DNA of 64,000 bases from Batkoa obscura (lineage: Eukaryota > Entomophthoromycota > Entomophthoromycetes > Entomophthorales > Batkoaceae), in contig JASVEC010000021.1 of NCBI GenBank assembly GCA_030770535.1, positions 196,001 to 260,000 of the forward strand, given 5' to 3'. Below, piece after piece: positions 37,266 through 48,687 of this stretch (positions within the stretch are counted from its first letter, which is position 1; each line of letters starts with the position of its first letter). The translations under genes were made by a program, and so were the position numbers. The notes under the pieces are model-generated. The model was not told the origin of the DNA. It searched no databases and saw only the letters and a list, made by a program, of their open reading frames with translations.

Positions 37266-39080
37266 CTACTTTTTTGAAATTTATTTTTTTATACATCATC
37301 ATAGGCTTCCTTTTTTGACTTTATTTTTTACTGTTGCTTACACTAAAGTAAATAAACCATTCAAAGAAAAATCACACAGATATTTAAACATGTTCTCATA
37401 AACTTGATCAAAAAATGCTATCTTCCTAGAGATTTTTTACATCATAAAACAGTGCTTATTGTTTTAAAGGATTTAAATACTATTTTAAGAATGGTTTTGT
37501 TGCTCTTGTGCCTGTACCTATAAGCCAGTTTGACAATTATGTGATAGTAATTGATCATGTGTTTATCTTTTCATCTTATTGGAATTTATATATAAGCTTA
37601 TTGTTAGTCTTTCGCCCAGTACAATTTAAGAAAAATTATTTGCTTTTAAATAAAGATTTAGTACAGCAGTTCACTTTACTATATATAGTGGTGTTTAAAT
37701 ATTAATATTTTAGTACCTTTATCATTTATTATCATTGTATTCAAATAAATAGCAATAAAATTGAAGTATTTCGGATAAATATTAAAAATGGAAGCATATA
37801 TCTAAATAAATCTTTATACATTTTTTTTAAAGAAATTAATTAATTAAAATACATCATTTGTACATTAAACTTGTTTGTTTTGAGATGATGTTTCTTATTT
37901 TAAAATGCTTATTTCTTTTTTAAGGTTTCTTTAAGTTGTTATTTACATTAACTTATTTCTAGCATTATAAAAAATGCAGGATACTTTCAAACATTAAAGC
38001 AATTCGTTACCTCATGTTATAACCTTGGAGTTAGAAATAAGCCAAAATCTCTTAAAATCTAGTAAAAACCTTATAACTATTAAAAGAAGTATAAATGACA
38101 ACAATTTGAAATAACAAAGAAAACCAGAGTTAACAAATCAAAGAATAAACTAGTAAATCCTAGTATAGTAACATAAACTTTGTGTCTTCTATAACCTTCG
38201 CTCTCATCTAACACAATTAGAAGACCACTTGCCTCTTTGGCCGGACGAGCCTCCTGCTGATAACAAAAACTATGTAGGAATAACCTATTCCATCTTCCTG
38301 CTCATCTCCTCATCACATACCGAACTTATCAGTCAGTTAAACTCAGTGATCCCTATCAACCTCTACTCTGGTTTGTTGAACCTTGTATTGTCTGAACTCA
38401 GATTCTCTATTACTTGGATCACACACAAAAAAATCAATACGGTCAAATTTCTGGTATCTTAACTTTATGGTTGGTTTCAATTGCTCTATAATTGGCCCCT
38501 TCACTGATTTCTGTGAGGTCTACTCGTTATTTGATCTTGTTACGCCCTAATATCTTATACCTGACCTCCCTTTATTAAAATAATGAAATTTAAAGCCTTT
38601 TGGTCTCTATATTTAAAAAAATACACTTGGCAAAGGCTTTTAAAGCTATATAGGTATTTTCTCAAGAATCTCATAACTTATAGTTATATAAAAATTAAGT
38701 TTCAAAATAATAAGTTTTATAAATTCTAAGAGCATATTAATTTAGAATTAATATACAGTTAAACTTATACTTAAACGAATATATTGTAATTCATAACATA
38801 GATATATCATTTTTAAATGTAATAAATTTATAACTAAATAGCCTCAATCTTTTAAATTTTGATTTTTATTATTTAGAAAATTCTAAAGTGATTGACTATC
38901 CCTTAATTTGGTAATGAAATTTAATTTATTAAATTCATGTTTGGCTCATTACCTTGAGAAAATTCATTGATTAAAATATAAAAGGTAAATATCTATTAAA
39001 AAAGGGAAGGCAATAAAATGATAAAAATAAATAAAGGAATATACAAAAAAATCAGGTTAGAACAAAACAAATATAAAAAG
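37266..39080. other. Intergenic region with a compositionally odd patch
   Basis: Mostly A+T-rich. The stretch 38190-38580 is unusually rich in C on the plus strand and holds a 77-codon frame (38229-38462) without recognisable similarity, probably a relic of unknown origin. The outer edge of the left inverted-repeat arm is at about 38636. Confidence 0.5.
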
Positions 39081-39090
39081 GTATAAATAG
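39081..39090 (+). promoter_or_regulatory. TATA box of the 3D-domain gene at 39150
   Basis: GTATAAATAG, about 65 bp upstream of the ATG; duplicated exactly in the right arm at 51425-51434. Confidence 0.7.
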
Positions 39091-39149
39091 ACATAACTTG
39101 AATAGATAACATTATCAATTATTTACTTTAACTCTTTCAATACTTTACT

Positions 39150-39950
39150 ATGAAATTTGGACAATTTCTTTATAGCTTAGCTCTTACTGGTTTATTTGTT
39201 GCTCCAGCTCTTGCAGCTACTTTACCAAATGATAATCAACATTCATTAAGCAAGGCCCATAATGCTGACTCTCCAATCATCTATCGTAGATCGATGGGTG
39301 GTGAGGATGAAGAGGAAAATGAAGAAAAAAGCATCAAAAAACCAAAATCCAAAAAAAAGAAGGGCAAGAAAGAATCAGAAGAATCAGAGGACTCTGAGAA
39401 TGAATCTGATGAAGTTGAGATAAATGCTGTTAAAGGCAGCGGTAAAGGACAAACCGTAAAGCTTACTTATTATTGGGTTACCAATGAAAAAGATTATAAG
39501 TTAGGCAGTGAAGTCGCTATCAAGAATTGTGATGGAGGTGTGTTAGCAAGAGTATCACGAGAATATTGGGATCAAGTTCATATGGAAGGAAGTGGAAAAT
39601 TAAGGGATGGCACATATATCAATTGCGGAGATGGTGGGTGTAATTGTTTCTTTAAAAGTAAACCAGTTGGAAGTAAAGGGGATCTATTGGAGATTTACTC
39701 ATCTGTAGCAGTTAATGATCATAAAGTCGGTTCCAATGTGTTTATTAGTGAATTTGCTAATTTAGTATTGCCAAATGGTAAGAAACATAACGGATGTTTT
39801 AAAATCATTGATAAATCTTGGTCTTTTGGAGGCGATCATATTGATGTATATGTTGAAGACAAAAAGAATTACGAAAAGATTCAAAGCAAACTTTCTACTG
39901 AAAAGGCCAAAGCACAGTTTAATGCTAGTTGTAAAGTATTAAAGTATTAA
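39150..39950 (+). CDS. Secreted 3D-domain protein with charged insert (left-arm copy)
   Basis: A single-exon gene of 266 residues. Signal peptide at about 1-22 (MKFGQFLYSLALTGLFVAPA). A highly charged insert at about residues 50-90 first runs acidic, then lysine-rich, then Ser/Glu-rich; the other family members lack it. The 3D-type domain fills residues 100-266: VKLTYYWVTNEKDY, YWDQVHMEGSGKLRDGTYIN, the CGDGGCNCF cluster, VAVNDHKVGSNVFI, then CFKIIDKSWSFGGDHIDVYV. The protein is identical to the product at 50565-51365 in the other arm. It converges on the P450 gene, whose stop is 103 bp away. An extracellular role on glycans is inferred; the insert suggests proteolytic processing or ionic wall binding. 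Confidence 0.82.
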   Translation: MKFGQFLYSLALTGLFVAPALAATLPNDNQHSLSKAHNADSPIIYRRSMGGEDEEENEEKSIKKPKSKKKKGKKESEESEDSENESDEVEINAVKGSGKGQTVKLTYYWVTNEKDYKLGSEVAIKNCDGGVLARVSREYWDQVHMEGSGKLRDGTYINCGDGGCNCFFKSKPVGSKGDLLEIYSSVAVNDHKVGSNVFISEFANLVLPNGKKHNGCFKIIDKSWSFGGDHIDVYVEDKKNYEKIQSKLSTEKAKAQFNASCKVLKY

Positions 39951-40053
39951 AGTATTAAATATAGTTTTTTAATAATCTTATAATATATATATTGACTATA
40001 TATAATAAAATAATTATAATGATATTAAAATTTATTTTTATTTATGATTTTGT

Positions 40054-41827
40054 TTAGAAATCTTTCATGTTTATATTTAAATTATTAATATGTGGAGCCA
40101 TTAAAACAACAAATCTAGGTGATAAAACTAGATCTTTATCGCTCAATTCCATTGGAAAATGTTTTAATAAGTGATATATAATTAAATAAAGTTCCATCAT
40201 TGCCAAACTAAAAAATATTAATTAATATTATAATTATTGCAAACTATGATGTATTTACTTTTTGCCAATACAAACTCTTGGACCTTTCAAGAAAGGTAAA
40301 AAATTGGGATTGTTACATTCAAATTCATTATTAACTAACCACCTTTCAGGTAAAAATTCATTGCTATTTTCCCACTTTGAACTTAAATTATGCAATGAAT
40401 AAATATTACAGCCAATTATTGTCTACAATAAATAATATTAATAAAAATAGTAAATAAAAATAATAAATATTTACTCCTTTGGGTAGATATATGTTATTTA
40501 TATGTACATTATCATCATTAACTACTCTTTCAGGAACACCACCAGCAGCTGGATACAATCTCATTGATTCATAAATAACTGCAGATAAATAAGGATGATT
40601 TGTTTTGATTGAACTATAATTATTATTATCGTTTTCATTGTTGTTTATTTCTTGTTTTAATTTAGTGTATACTTTATCATTTTTTAATATTAAATAGAAT
40701 ATCCATATTAATGTATTTATAGTTGTACCGCTTCCTGCCATACTAAAGAACATATTAGTTATATTATTGTTATCTATTATAGAATAATTATTACATTTGA
40801 GTTAATGCTTCTGAAACAATATCTTGTTTACTAATTAAGCCATCTTGATTACACTTTATCATATAATTTAGTAAGCTATCTGAATTCTTATTGCTATTTA
40901 ATGAAATGTCAATAATTTCTGAAGCAGTCTATAATGATATTTAATTATTGTTATTATTGTTATAAGTTATAGTTATTACTTACTTTTAATAACAATTTTG
41001 ATTTAGTATCGTAGTATGGTTTAACAAAACTAGGTAGAATATTGGAAATCATTAATTTATTATGATTTTCATTAATCAAGTTAATCAAGTAGTGATATTT
41101 TTCAGATTCAATTAAATTAAAATCACAGCCAAATGATAATTCATAAATAATATCTAAAGCAATAAGTTCAAGATACTTAATTAGATTGAGTTCGTTTTTA
41201 GAATCATTATTTTGTATTTTTGTTATTATTTTTGCTATTTTTTTATCAACTATTTCTTCCATATGTTTCATTGAATGATTATTAAGGTATTTTAATAATA
41301 TTCTCTTCTATATTGTTATTACCATTGTTAGTATTTAGTTTAGTTTATGGAATATAAATATACTCTTTTTAAGTGGAATGCTTTATCACGGCAGTTAAAC
41401 ACTGTATTTCCTAATGGATCAAATACTGCATACAATTCGCTTTTGCTAAATTTATAGTTTTTATAAATTTCGTTGACGTCTTTCTCGTCACTAAACAATA
41501 CCATATTCCATCCTATTATAATAAGTATTAGTTATTATATTAGTTATTATATTGCTACTATATTACCTATTCTGATAACAGGACCATACAACTCATGATA
41601 TTGATTGACTATAAATGGCATAACTCCCAAAACCCTTAATATAAAAAAGTAACCAGGAAATAGGACTGAAATCAATGGTCCAGGTATATCTTTCAATTTA
41701 CTGAAAAATAATTGATAAACGATCTATAAAGGTAATTTTAATATCATCCTTATATTCTTATTATATACGATTATTTTACTTGTGAGATGTAATATAAGAA
41801 GAATGTTGTTAAAAGGTATAAAATCAT
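40054..41827 (-). CDS. Cytochrome P450 monooxygenase (left-arm copy)
   Basis: Eight exons: 41827-41780, 41723-41567, 41512-41364, 41307-40984, 40928-40795, 40742-40475, 40422-40259 and 40207-40054, giving 465 residues; all seven introns (51-58 nt) are in phase. The N-terminal hydrophobic anchor (MILYLLTTFFLYYI) is followed by the IPGP hinge. The I-helix has MAGSGTT, the K-helix ExxR is ESMR, the PERW segment is present, and the heme loop is FLKGPRVCIG with the ligand cysteine. It is an ER-bound microsomal class enzyme needing a CPR partner; substrate unknown. The gene is structurally complete. A TATATAAA box lies about 60 bp upstream (41885-41894). It is the mirror image of the gene at 48688-50461. 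Confidence 0.9.
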
Positions 41828-41884
41828 TTTAATACTTTTGTTTTTACTTTTGTTTTTATTTTTTTACTTCTAGCTTTCAATTTG

Positions 41885-41894
41885 TTTATATACC
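41885..41894 (-). promoter_or_regulatory. TATA box of the left P450 gene
   Basis: GGTATATAAA on the minus strand, about 60 bp upstream of the ATG at 41827. Confidence 0.7.
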
Positions 41895-43844
41895 TTTTGA
41901 GCTATTACTTTCGAAGGTATAAGGATATACTTAATAACATGAACAAATGTTGTTCTTTATTAATATGAGTTAATTATTTAATAAGAATAAAATAAACCTA
42001 AATGTTATTGACTTCATGGATCTAGACTTAATCTGTCAACTTTTAACTTTTAATTTATGATTCAAATTCCCATTCCCTAAAGTCAAGGTTCTCACACATA
42101 TACCTTTCATTTAGTTGTTATTGTTTTAAGATTTTGATTGTGATTTTTTTACATTTTTGATATATTTTACACTGAGATGATAGACTTACCGATAAGTTTT
42201 TTACATTACATATTGCGTGGTGTTCCCTTTTGATGCTACTTTACTAAAATATAAGCATTTATTCAATTTCAAAACCATTAGTGAAATTTTACCATAGTTC
42301 CAACTAACATCAATACTAAAAAGCGGAGCAGTTTTTAACTTAAGAAATTCGAGGTGTTCCTATCTGGTCCACCTTTTGATAATAATATGTTCATGATTTA
42401 TAAATCTAATTCTGATTTTAACTTTCTTTTAACCCTTTTATATTTTAACACCATAGTATTGATGATAAATAAGCTTGGTTATTTGTCTCATTTTAATATT
42501 ATCTTGTTTTCAAAGAAATTGTTAATATGAATTTATACAATTTTTATAAGTAATTTACCATATATAAAAATAAATCTTTTACAAACTCTTAATTTCTTGT
42601 TTAAACCTTACAAATTCATATTAATAAAGTTTCTAATTTGTAAACATAGATCACCAAAAAAAGTAGTAAGAACAAAAATCAACATGAATCTAAAATCAGA
42701 AAACTTAATACGATTGAAATTGAATCAAAGTTATGGACTAAAAAATAAGCTCAAAGTTTGAAATAATATTTATTAATATTTGGCATCGCCAAACTGTACT
42801 ATATTGATAATAGCTGGCGTTTATATATGCCTTGTAGTGGAGATTTTAAATAAAAGATCGCCTTTTTTGATAAATATACAACATACTAGATTATATTATT
42901 TTGATTATTTTGACCTGAATGAAAAGCTTTGTTCTATCGAGAAAATTTGATAATATCATTTTCTAATCATATAATTGAACCGTATTGTCGTTCAGTTTAA
43001 TCCAATAAGTTTTGATGTTTTTTTTAAAAAAATAATGCTACAAAATGGCTCAGTAATGTATAAAGTAAATTAAAGTAAAAGATCTTATTTTAGAGATTAA
43101 GGCATTTGATACCCTTCTGTGCTCTAGACCATACTATTTTTATGAATAAGTAAATATAAAAATATTTGATACTAAAGCATCTCATGTTGAGTTAGGTCAC
43201 GTCTATTTCCAAAAGGTTTTTAAGTATCAAAATAATACTATTTAACATTCTATATTATCAAAGTTCTTCAATGGTTATACATTATTTTTTTTAAGTATTT
43301 CTAAATTTACCATAAATATTAGCAGAATAAGATGATGTAGCAGTACTATTTTTTGTACTCTTAATGTCCTTCACTTAATTAGACAATAGTTAATTGTATC
43401 AATAGAGAAATTCAATCAAATATGTTTTATAATACTAAAAACCTATATATTATTAAAGAGTTTCAAGAAACTAGTATAAGTTTTTAAAGTTAGTGCTCTG
43501 AAATATAATCGACCTGGTCTTCATATATATTAATTACTTTATCTACTGTTGATATGGCCTTTATATAATTATTATATGATCTAATCAGATAAATTCTTGA
43601 TAGTATAAAAATTCACTTATATTTAAGTTTATTTCATATATTGTGAAGAAAGTATCATATATGATCTATTGAGGAACTATAAAATGAATATAAGTATATA
43701 ATAATCTAAACACATTTTTTTATAACCCCAGTTAATATTAAACGTTAAAATTAATAAATTCAACTTAATTTTTATAAAAGAATGATTTTTTACCTTGCTA
43801 TTTTGTCCAATTTTTGTACAGTATAAAATTTAAAGATAATAAAA

Positions 43845-43941
43845 CGAGGATGCCTTTTTATCTATATTTACTAGCATTTCTTCCACTTAATAGTACTTGA
43901 AAGATCGAAAAAGTGATGAAACCAAAAAACTTACTAAATAT
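43845..43941 (+). mobile_element. MITE copy, diverged
   Basis: CGAGGATGCCTTTTTATCTA start, CCACTTAATAGTACTTGAAAG core and GAAACCAAAAAACTTACTAAATA end. Confidence 0.6.
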
Positions 43942-44235
43942 AAGGCCATAAAAAGTTTCCATAGTCTAAAATAAATGACTCGAAAAATAGTTATAAAATA
44001 AAAACTATATTAATAAATATATCCTTTTTCTTTCATTTGAATATGGTTGTATCTATTTACTTTTTTTAATTTTAAAAACTTGATTTTTATTGAGAGTTTC
44101 AAATCCAAAATATTTTATTAAGTTACAAACATTAAACCCTGGGACCTTCATAAAATATCAAACCCTATAAGATAATAACTCTGGCCTGTTTATTTGTTAT
44201 GGTATCCTTAGTTTTTTGTTTTGTTTGATAAAAGA

Positions 44236-44423
44236 TGGGAAAAGTAATGAAGCCAAAAAAACAACTTCATACTTTAAAATATAGGTGAACCTGTTTTTTA
44301 TTAATTTTGAATTTCTAATAGCTGAAAAAATAGATGCATTTATTAAAAAATTTTAAATTTAAGCACTATTTGAGTGGAGAATTTGTTGGTAAAATTCTTA
44401 AACATAAAATACATCCCCATATT
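44236..44423. mobile_element. Two MITE fragments
   Basis: 44236-44273 is the AGATGGGAAAAGTAATGAAGCC end of a plus-strand copy. 44340-44423 is most of a minus-strand copy (AAGCACTATTTGAGTGG to AATACATCCCCATAT). The outer ends of both are missing or eroded. Confidence 0.65.
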
Positions 44424-44789
44424 TTATATCATAAGAGCAAGTCTTTTAACATTATAGATTTGCATGCATATATTGATTTTATAGGGTTTTTATATCCACT
44501 ATATGGGGCTGTCCTAATTGGTTTCAGAATTTACTTAGAAATTAATCGAAATTTTAAAATTTTAAATTTGTGTCTAATATAACGGTTAAATCTAAAAAGC
44601 CTAAAGTTAAATCTCTCTATTTAAAACTTATTTTAATTGTTTCCTTTTCTTAAATAGCTAATTTTCCTAACTATATGTTTTATGTTAGTTCTGTTAGATA
44701 TTTAACAGATATATAATATATAACTATATGATTATATAATTATATAAATACAGTTATTTGACTTTATTTTTTGTTGAAATAAAAATAAA

Positions 44790-45137
44790 ATGCAAACTTT
44801 CATAACTAAACTTCGAAATGGAATTTTTGAAAATTTCAATACGATAGAGAGGAGTACACAATATAAACATTGTAATTCATTTACATCAATTTTAAGAGCT
44901 ACTTATAACAACCCAAGGTTTATGGAATTTTATAATAAAACAAAACAAAGAAAAGATATATTATCAAAGTCTACTATCGATAGTAATAAACTTAATCAAG
45001 CAATGTATAAAATTAGTGCTTTGAGGGAAACAGGAAATAAAAATCAACAAGTAGCGTTATTGTCAACTATAGCTTCAGTATATGGGGATGTATTTTTGTG
45101 TTTAAGAATTTTACTAACAAATTTTCCGCTCAAATAG
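44790..45137 (+). pseudogene. Unknown small gene interrupted by a MITE
   Basis: An open frame from ATG 44790 encodes about 96 residues of ordinary-looking polar protein (start MQTFITKLRNGIFENF, later NKLNQAMYKISALRETGN) and then runs into the MITE at 45077, which supplies the last about 20 codons and the stop. No family recognised. The MITE-derived tail indicates an inserted, probably inactivated, gene, unless the tail was domesticated. Confidence 0.4.
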
Positions 45138-45184
45138 CGCTTAAAAAATAGAAAAAACAATGAAGTCAAAAAACATTGCCAGAT
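45077..45184 (+). mobile_element. MITE copy inside an open frame
   Basis: TATATGGGGATGTATTTTTGTG start, CCGCTCAAATAGCGCTTAAAAA core and AACATTGCCAGATA end. It sits close to the symmetry centre of the inverted repeat. Confidence 0.85.
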
Positions 45185-46175
45185 ACTGATTAATAATATG
45201 ATTATTATTGTGTTTAATGTGAAATATCGCTTTGTTAGTCCCGTGGCTAATTATAGCATAACAGTCGCCTAAGCTGTTGTGTTCTCGAGTTCAGAGAAAA
45301 TCAATCCCATGTTCTTATTTTGATTTGCTATGAGAATTTCTAGCTCCATCCAAAAGAATATTATCTTCTCATTTTAATATTTATACTTTTCAGAGTATAA
45401 AAAAGTTTACAGAGTATAGTAGTTCGAGGCTTTTTAACTGAAGTATTCTTTGATATATCGAACATTTAATAAAGCCACTAAGTTTTCTTAATAGTATTTT
45501 ACGTAGATTTTTACATTAGTATTGTCTATTCCATCTGTCTCATATAGCTTGTAACCTATTACGCGCTATTCTTCATAATCCAAGTCTATCTTAGTCACAT
45601 GAACTAAGACCTTTCAACCTATAGTGTAGTCAACCCAGCAATAGCTGTTCTTGACTACAAACCCTGAGTACCAGATTTCACATTAATGAAATATAAATAC
45701 TTTTTAGTACCTTATATCTTTATTATTTCTATATTTTTATATTTTTCGTATTTTTCATATTTTTCAAAAATTATATTTATTTTATTATATTCATAAAGAA
45801 TAATCCCAAATCCTGAAATTAATTGATAATGTTTTTTATCTTACCTAACATTTTAGAACTATTTTCCTATTATAAGATTTTTTTAAAATGTTTATCAACT
45901 ACACTTTTTTTATAATGTTAGTTTGAATTAATTTTCAAAATTTGAAACTAGTTTGGATATCCTTATATAATTAAAAGTCCATCTTTTTAAATTACAAAAT
46001 TCCAATGTTTGATATCATAATCAAAAGAGAATGTTACAACTCAAAATCATAGTGAATAAAACGTATTGGATATAATCAGTTGTTTTTGATTTTCAAAGCA
46101 TTTGCCCTCATGTTTGGGAAATTATAGTATTTTTATAAAGGTTTTTTGTGACTCTATACTAAAATAAAAAATGTA

Positions 46176-46284
46176 TTATATGTGGATGTTTTTTTGACTT
46201 CATTACTTTTCCCATTCTTTAAGCACTATTTGAGCGGAAATTCTATTAGCAAAATTCTTAAACATAAAAGTACATCCCCATATA
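46176..46284 (-). mobile_element. MITE copy
   Basis: TATATGTGGATGTTTTTTTGAC start, AAGCACTATTTGAGCGG core and TACATCCCCATATAG end. Confidence 0.85.
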
Positions 46285-46310
46285 GTTTTTAATTTAAAAA
46301 ATTATTATAA

Positions 46311-46421
46311 ATATATAGGAATGTATATTTTGTTTAAGAATTTTACCAACAATCTTTCCGCTCAAATAGCCTCTAAAAAATGGAAAAAGTAATGAAATCA
46401 AAAAAAAATCCCCATATATAA
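46311..46421 (+). mobile_element. MITE copy, 27 bp from the previous one and inverted
   Basis: TATATAGGAATGTATATTTTG start, CCGCTCAAATAGCCTCTAAAAA core and AAATCCCCATATATA end. With the copy at 46176-46284 it forms a head-to-head pair. Confidence 0.8.
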
Positions 46422-48620
46422 ATAAATTAAAGCTCTATTAATCATCGATAAAACTTAAAGTATTATGGGCAATATTTCTAAAAGAACGAAAATAATCATA
46501 TACCTTTAAATTTAATAATGATACCATTTTTTTTTAAAAACAACAAGCTTATTTTTTATTTTTAATTTAGAAATTTAGAAATGTAGTCATAACTTGTCTG
46601 TTTTACACTTCCCTTCCTCCTCCTTACTTGCAGTCGACTTATTGTTTAATTTGCCTACATCCATATTTTATTCTAATAACAAACCATTTGGTAGTTTGTT
46701 CCTTCAAAGTTTTTTAACAATAATTGAAATGCCAAGCTATCAAAAGTATTAATTTTTTTAAAATAATTTTTTTGTCTATATCCTATGCAACTTAAACTTG
46801 GGAAGAGCTGATAAAAATTATGGAATCAAAAAAGACATTCTCACGTGAGGAAAATATACTTTATATTTTCTGGCTGGTTAGCACTTTACAAATAAGATTA
46901 AATGTCTTTAAATTAACATATACAACGTTGAATCTAAAACTGAGATATCTGATAGATCTATTTGAAATACTCATATCAACAATTAAATGAACCAATTTGA
47001 ATAAGTCTTTATCCTTTTTAAACTGTTTACCCTATTCCAAATAGCTTTTATCCGCTATCTAAAACTAATTTTTTAATTCAATTCAATTCAATCCAATCCT
47101 TTTGAGGGGTTGCATCTAAAAACAGTAATAATCTTCGAAATTTTTTAAATTTGACTCTCCGACTTAGTCATTTGATATACAATATCTATGCTTATTATTT
47201 CTGGGCTCATTTTGTTTTCCTGTTCTTTTTTGCATTCCGCTATGGTATGGGTAAATTAATAGCTTACTTTATTAACCGAGAATAGTGATACATTTTTAAA
47301 AAATATTAGCCTTTTCTAAATATGGAAGGTTCGAAAAACAATACTATTAAAGTATACGGATTGGAGAGTATATGCGTACTTTAATTAATATATATCTAGA
47401 TTATTAGTATTAGAATACTCATTTCTATACTTGAAAGGCGGTGCCATAATAAATAAAATAGGAAAGTAAAACGTTTATTGGGATAGTTTCTTACTATTTG
47501 CTCAGCTGTAAAAACTCGGTTAATTAAAAGTTTGATAAAGTTCTCCAACTTTTCCTAAAATGTTCGCATTTTGTATATTTAAAAAATAGACCAACTTAAC
47601 TAATTTCATTAAATAATTCTGCGATACTAATTTTTCTTTTATAAACCAAAATGGATTCATATATATATGTAGGATTTTTGGCGTTTTCAAATAGATACAA
47701 GTATACTAAACCAGAATTATTTAAACAGAATATTAAATCAATTACTAGTTTAGTTTTCATAGTCTTGCTTTTGTCTTACTTTTGTCTTACTTTGCTAATT
47801 TTCAGAGAATGAAATGAAAATGCTATATAGAAAATGTTAAGAGTATTGCATAAGCTGGTATTTAGTTGCGAAGTGACGCTTTGATTTAGTATTTACATAT
47901 TGTATAGAGTTATCAATCAAAAATGAAAGGATACATATTTGACAAATAAATATTTGAGGGAATCAATAATCTATTAGGATTTTATGAAGAGTGAAAATAT
48001 CTATTCTTCTTCTTGTATAAACACATAACGTCTTATGAAAAGTCAAACCACTAAAAACCAAGGCCTTAAAAAAATTGATAAAGATCATGTGGTAAAAGTA
48101 ATAAGATAGCCGTCGCAATTTCAACAACATCTCTCAAAAGAGTTTATAGCTTTATGAACCTTGAAATGATTGAAATGATAAAAATGATAAAAATGATAGA
48201 AATAATCTTACTAAATAATCTTTTTTGAAAACGGTTGCCCTTTTTTAGCTATATTACTGCTAGTATACGATTAAGAAAATTACCCGAACGTAATTTATGG
48301 GTTTAAACGTAAATTTTTTAGAATTAGGCAGAATATTCATTTATATCACTAAATAGCAGGTACAGCATAAGTATAATGCTGAATTGAATAACATATTCAT
48401 AATCATGTTATCAAAACATGATGGGTTAAATTAAAAGTAATAAGAGCGAGGCTTTGGGTTATTAAGATAGAAAGTTAAATATTAATACATGAAAATTAAT
48501 AAATTACCAATGATCAAGTTTACTTTATGCCTATTAAATAATTAACTCATATTAATAAAGAACAACATTTGTTCATGTTATTAAGTATATCCTTATACCT
48601 TCGAAAGTAATAGCTCAAAA

Positions 48621-48630
48621 GGTATATAAA
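48621..48630 (+). promoter_or_regulatory. TATA box of the right P450 gene
   Basis: GGTATATAAA, about 60 bp upstream of the ATG at 48688. Confidence 0.7.
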
Positions 48631-48687
48631 CAAATTGAAAGCTAGAAGTAAAAAAATAAAAACAAAAGTAAAAACAAAAGTATTAAA

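Larger units (their letters stand above)
38636..41983 (+). repeat. Left arm of a long inverted repeat
   Basis: Every base compared matches the reverse complement of the right arm at position 90515 minus x, from about 38647 to 41983, with no indel. Substitutions appear only at the outer edge (38635, 38646), and identity is lost beyond 41983. The arm carries an intact 3D-domain gene and an intact P450 gene and no MITE. Confidence 0.93.
41984..48531. other. Spacer between the inverted-repeat arms
   Basis: 6.5 kb of unique, strongly A+T-rich DNA, with several MITE copies, one interrupted small open frame (44790-45137), a tRNA-like stretch (45235-45310) and no convincing gene. No transposase, reverse transcriptase or integrase motif was seen. 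Confidence 0.7.

Noticed and set aside
40406-41271. P450 fragments as a broken pseudogene
   Set aside because: Seven introns with proper sites join all segments into a full-length protein with I-helix, ExxR and heme loop, so the gene is intact.
41984-48531. Transposon carrying the inverted arms as terminal repeats
   Set aside because: No transposase, integrase or polymerase motif in the spacer, and the arms contain complete host-type genes; a segmental inverted duplication fits better.
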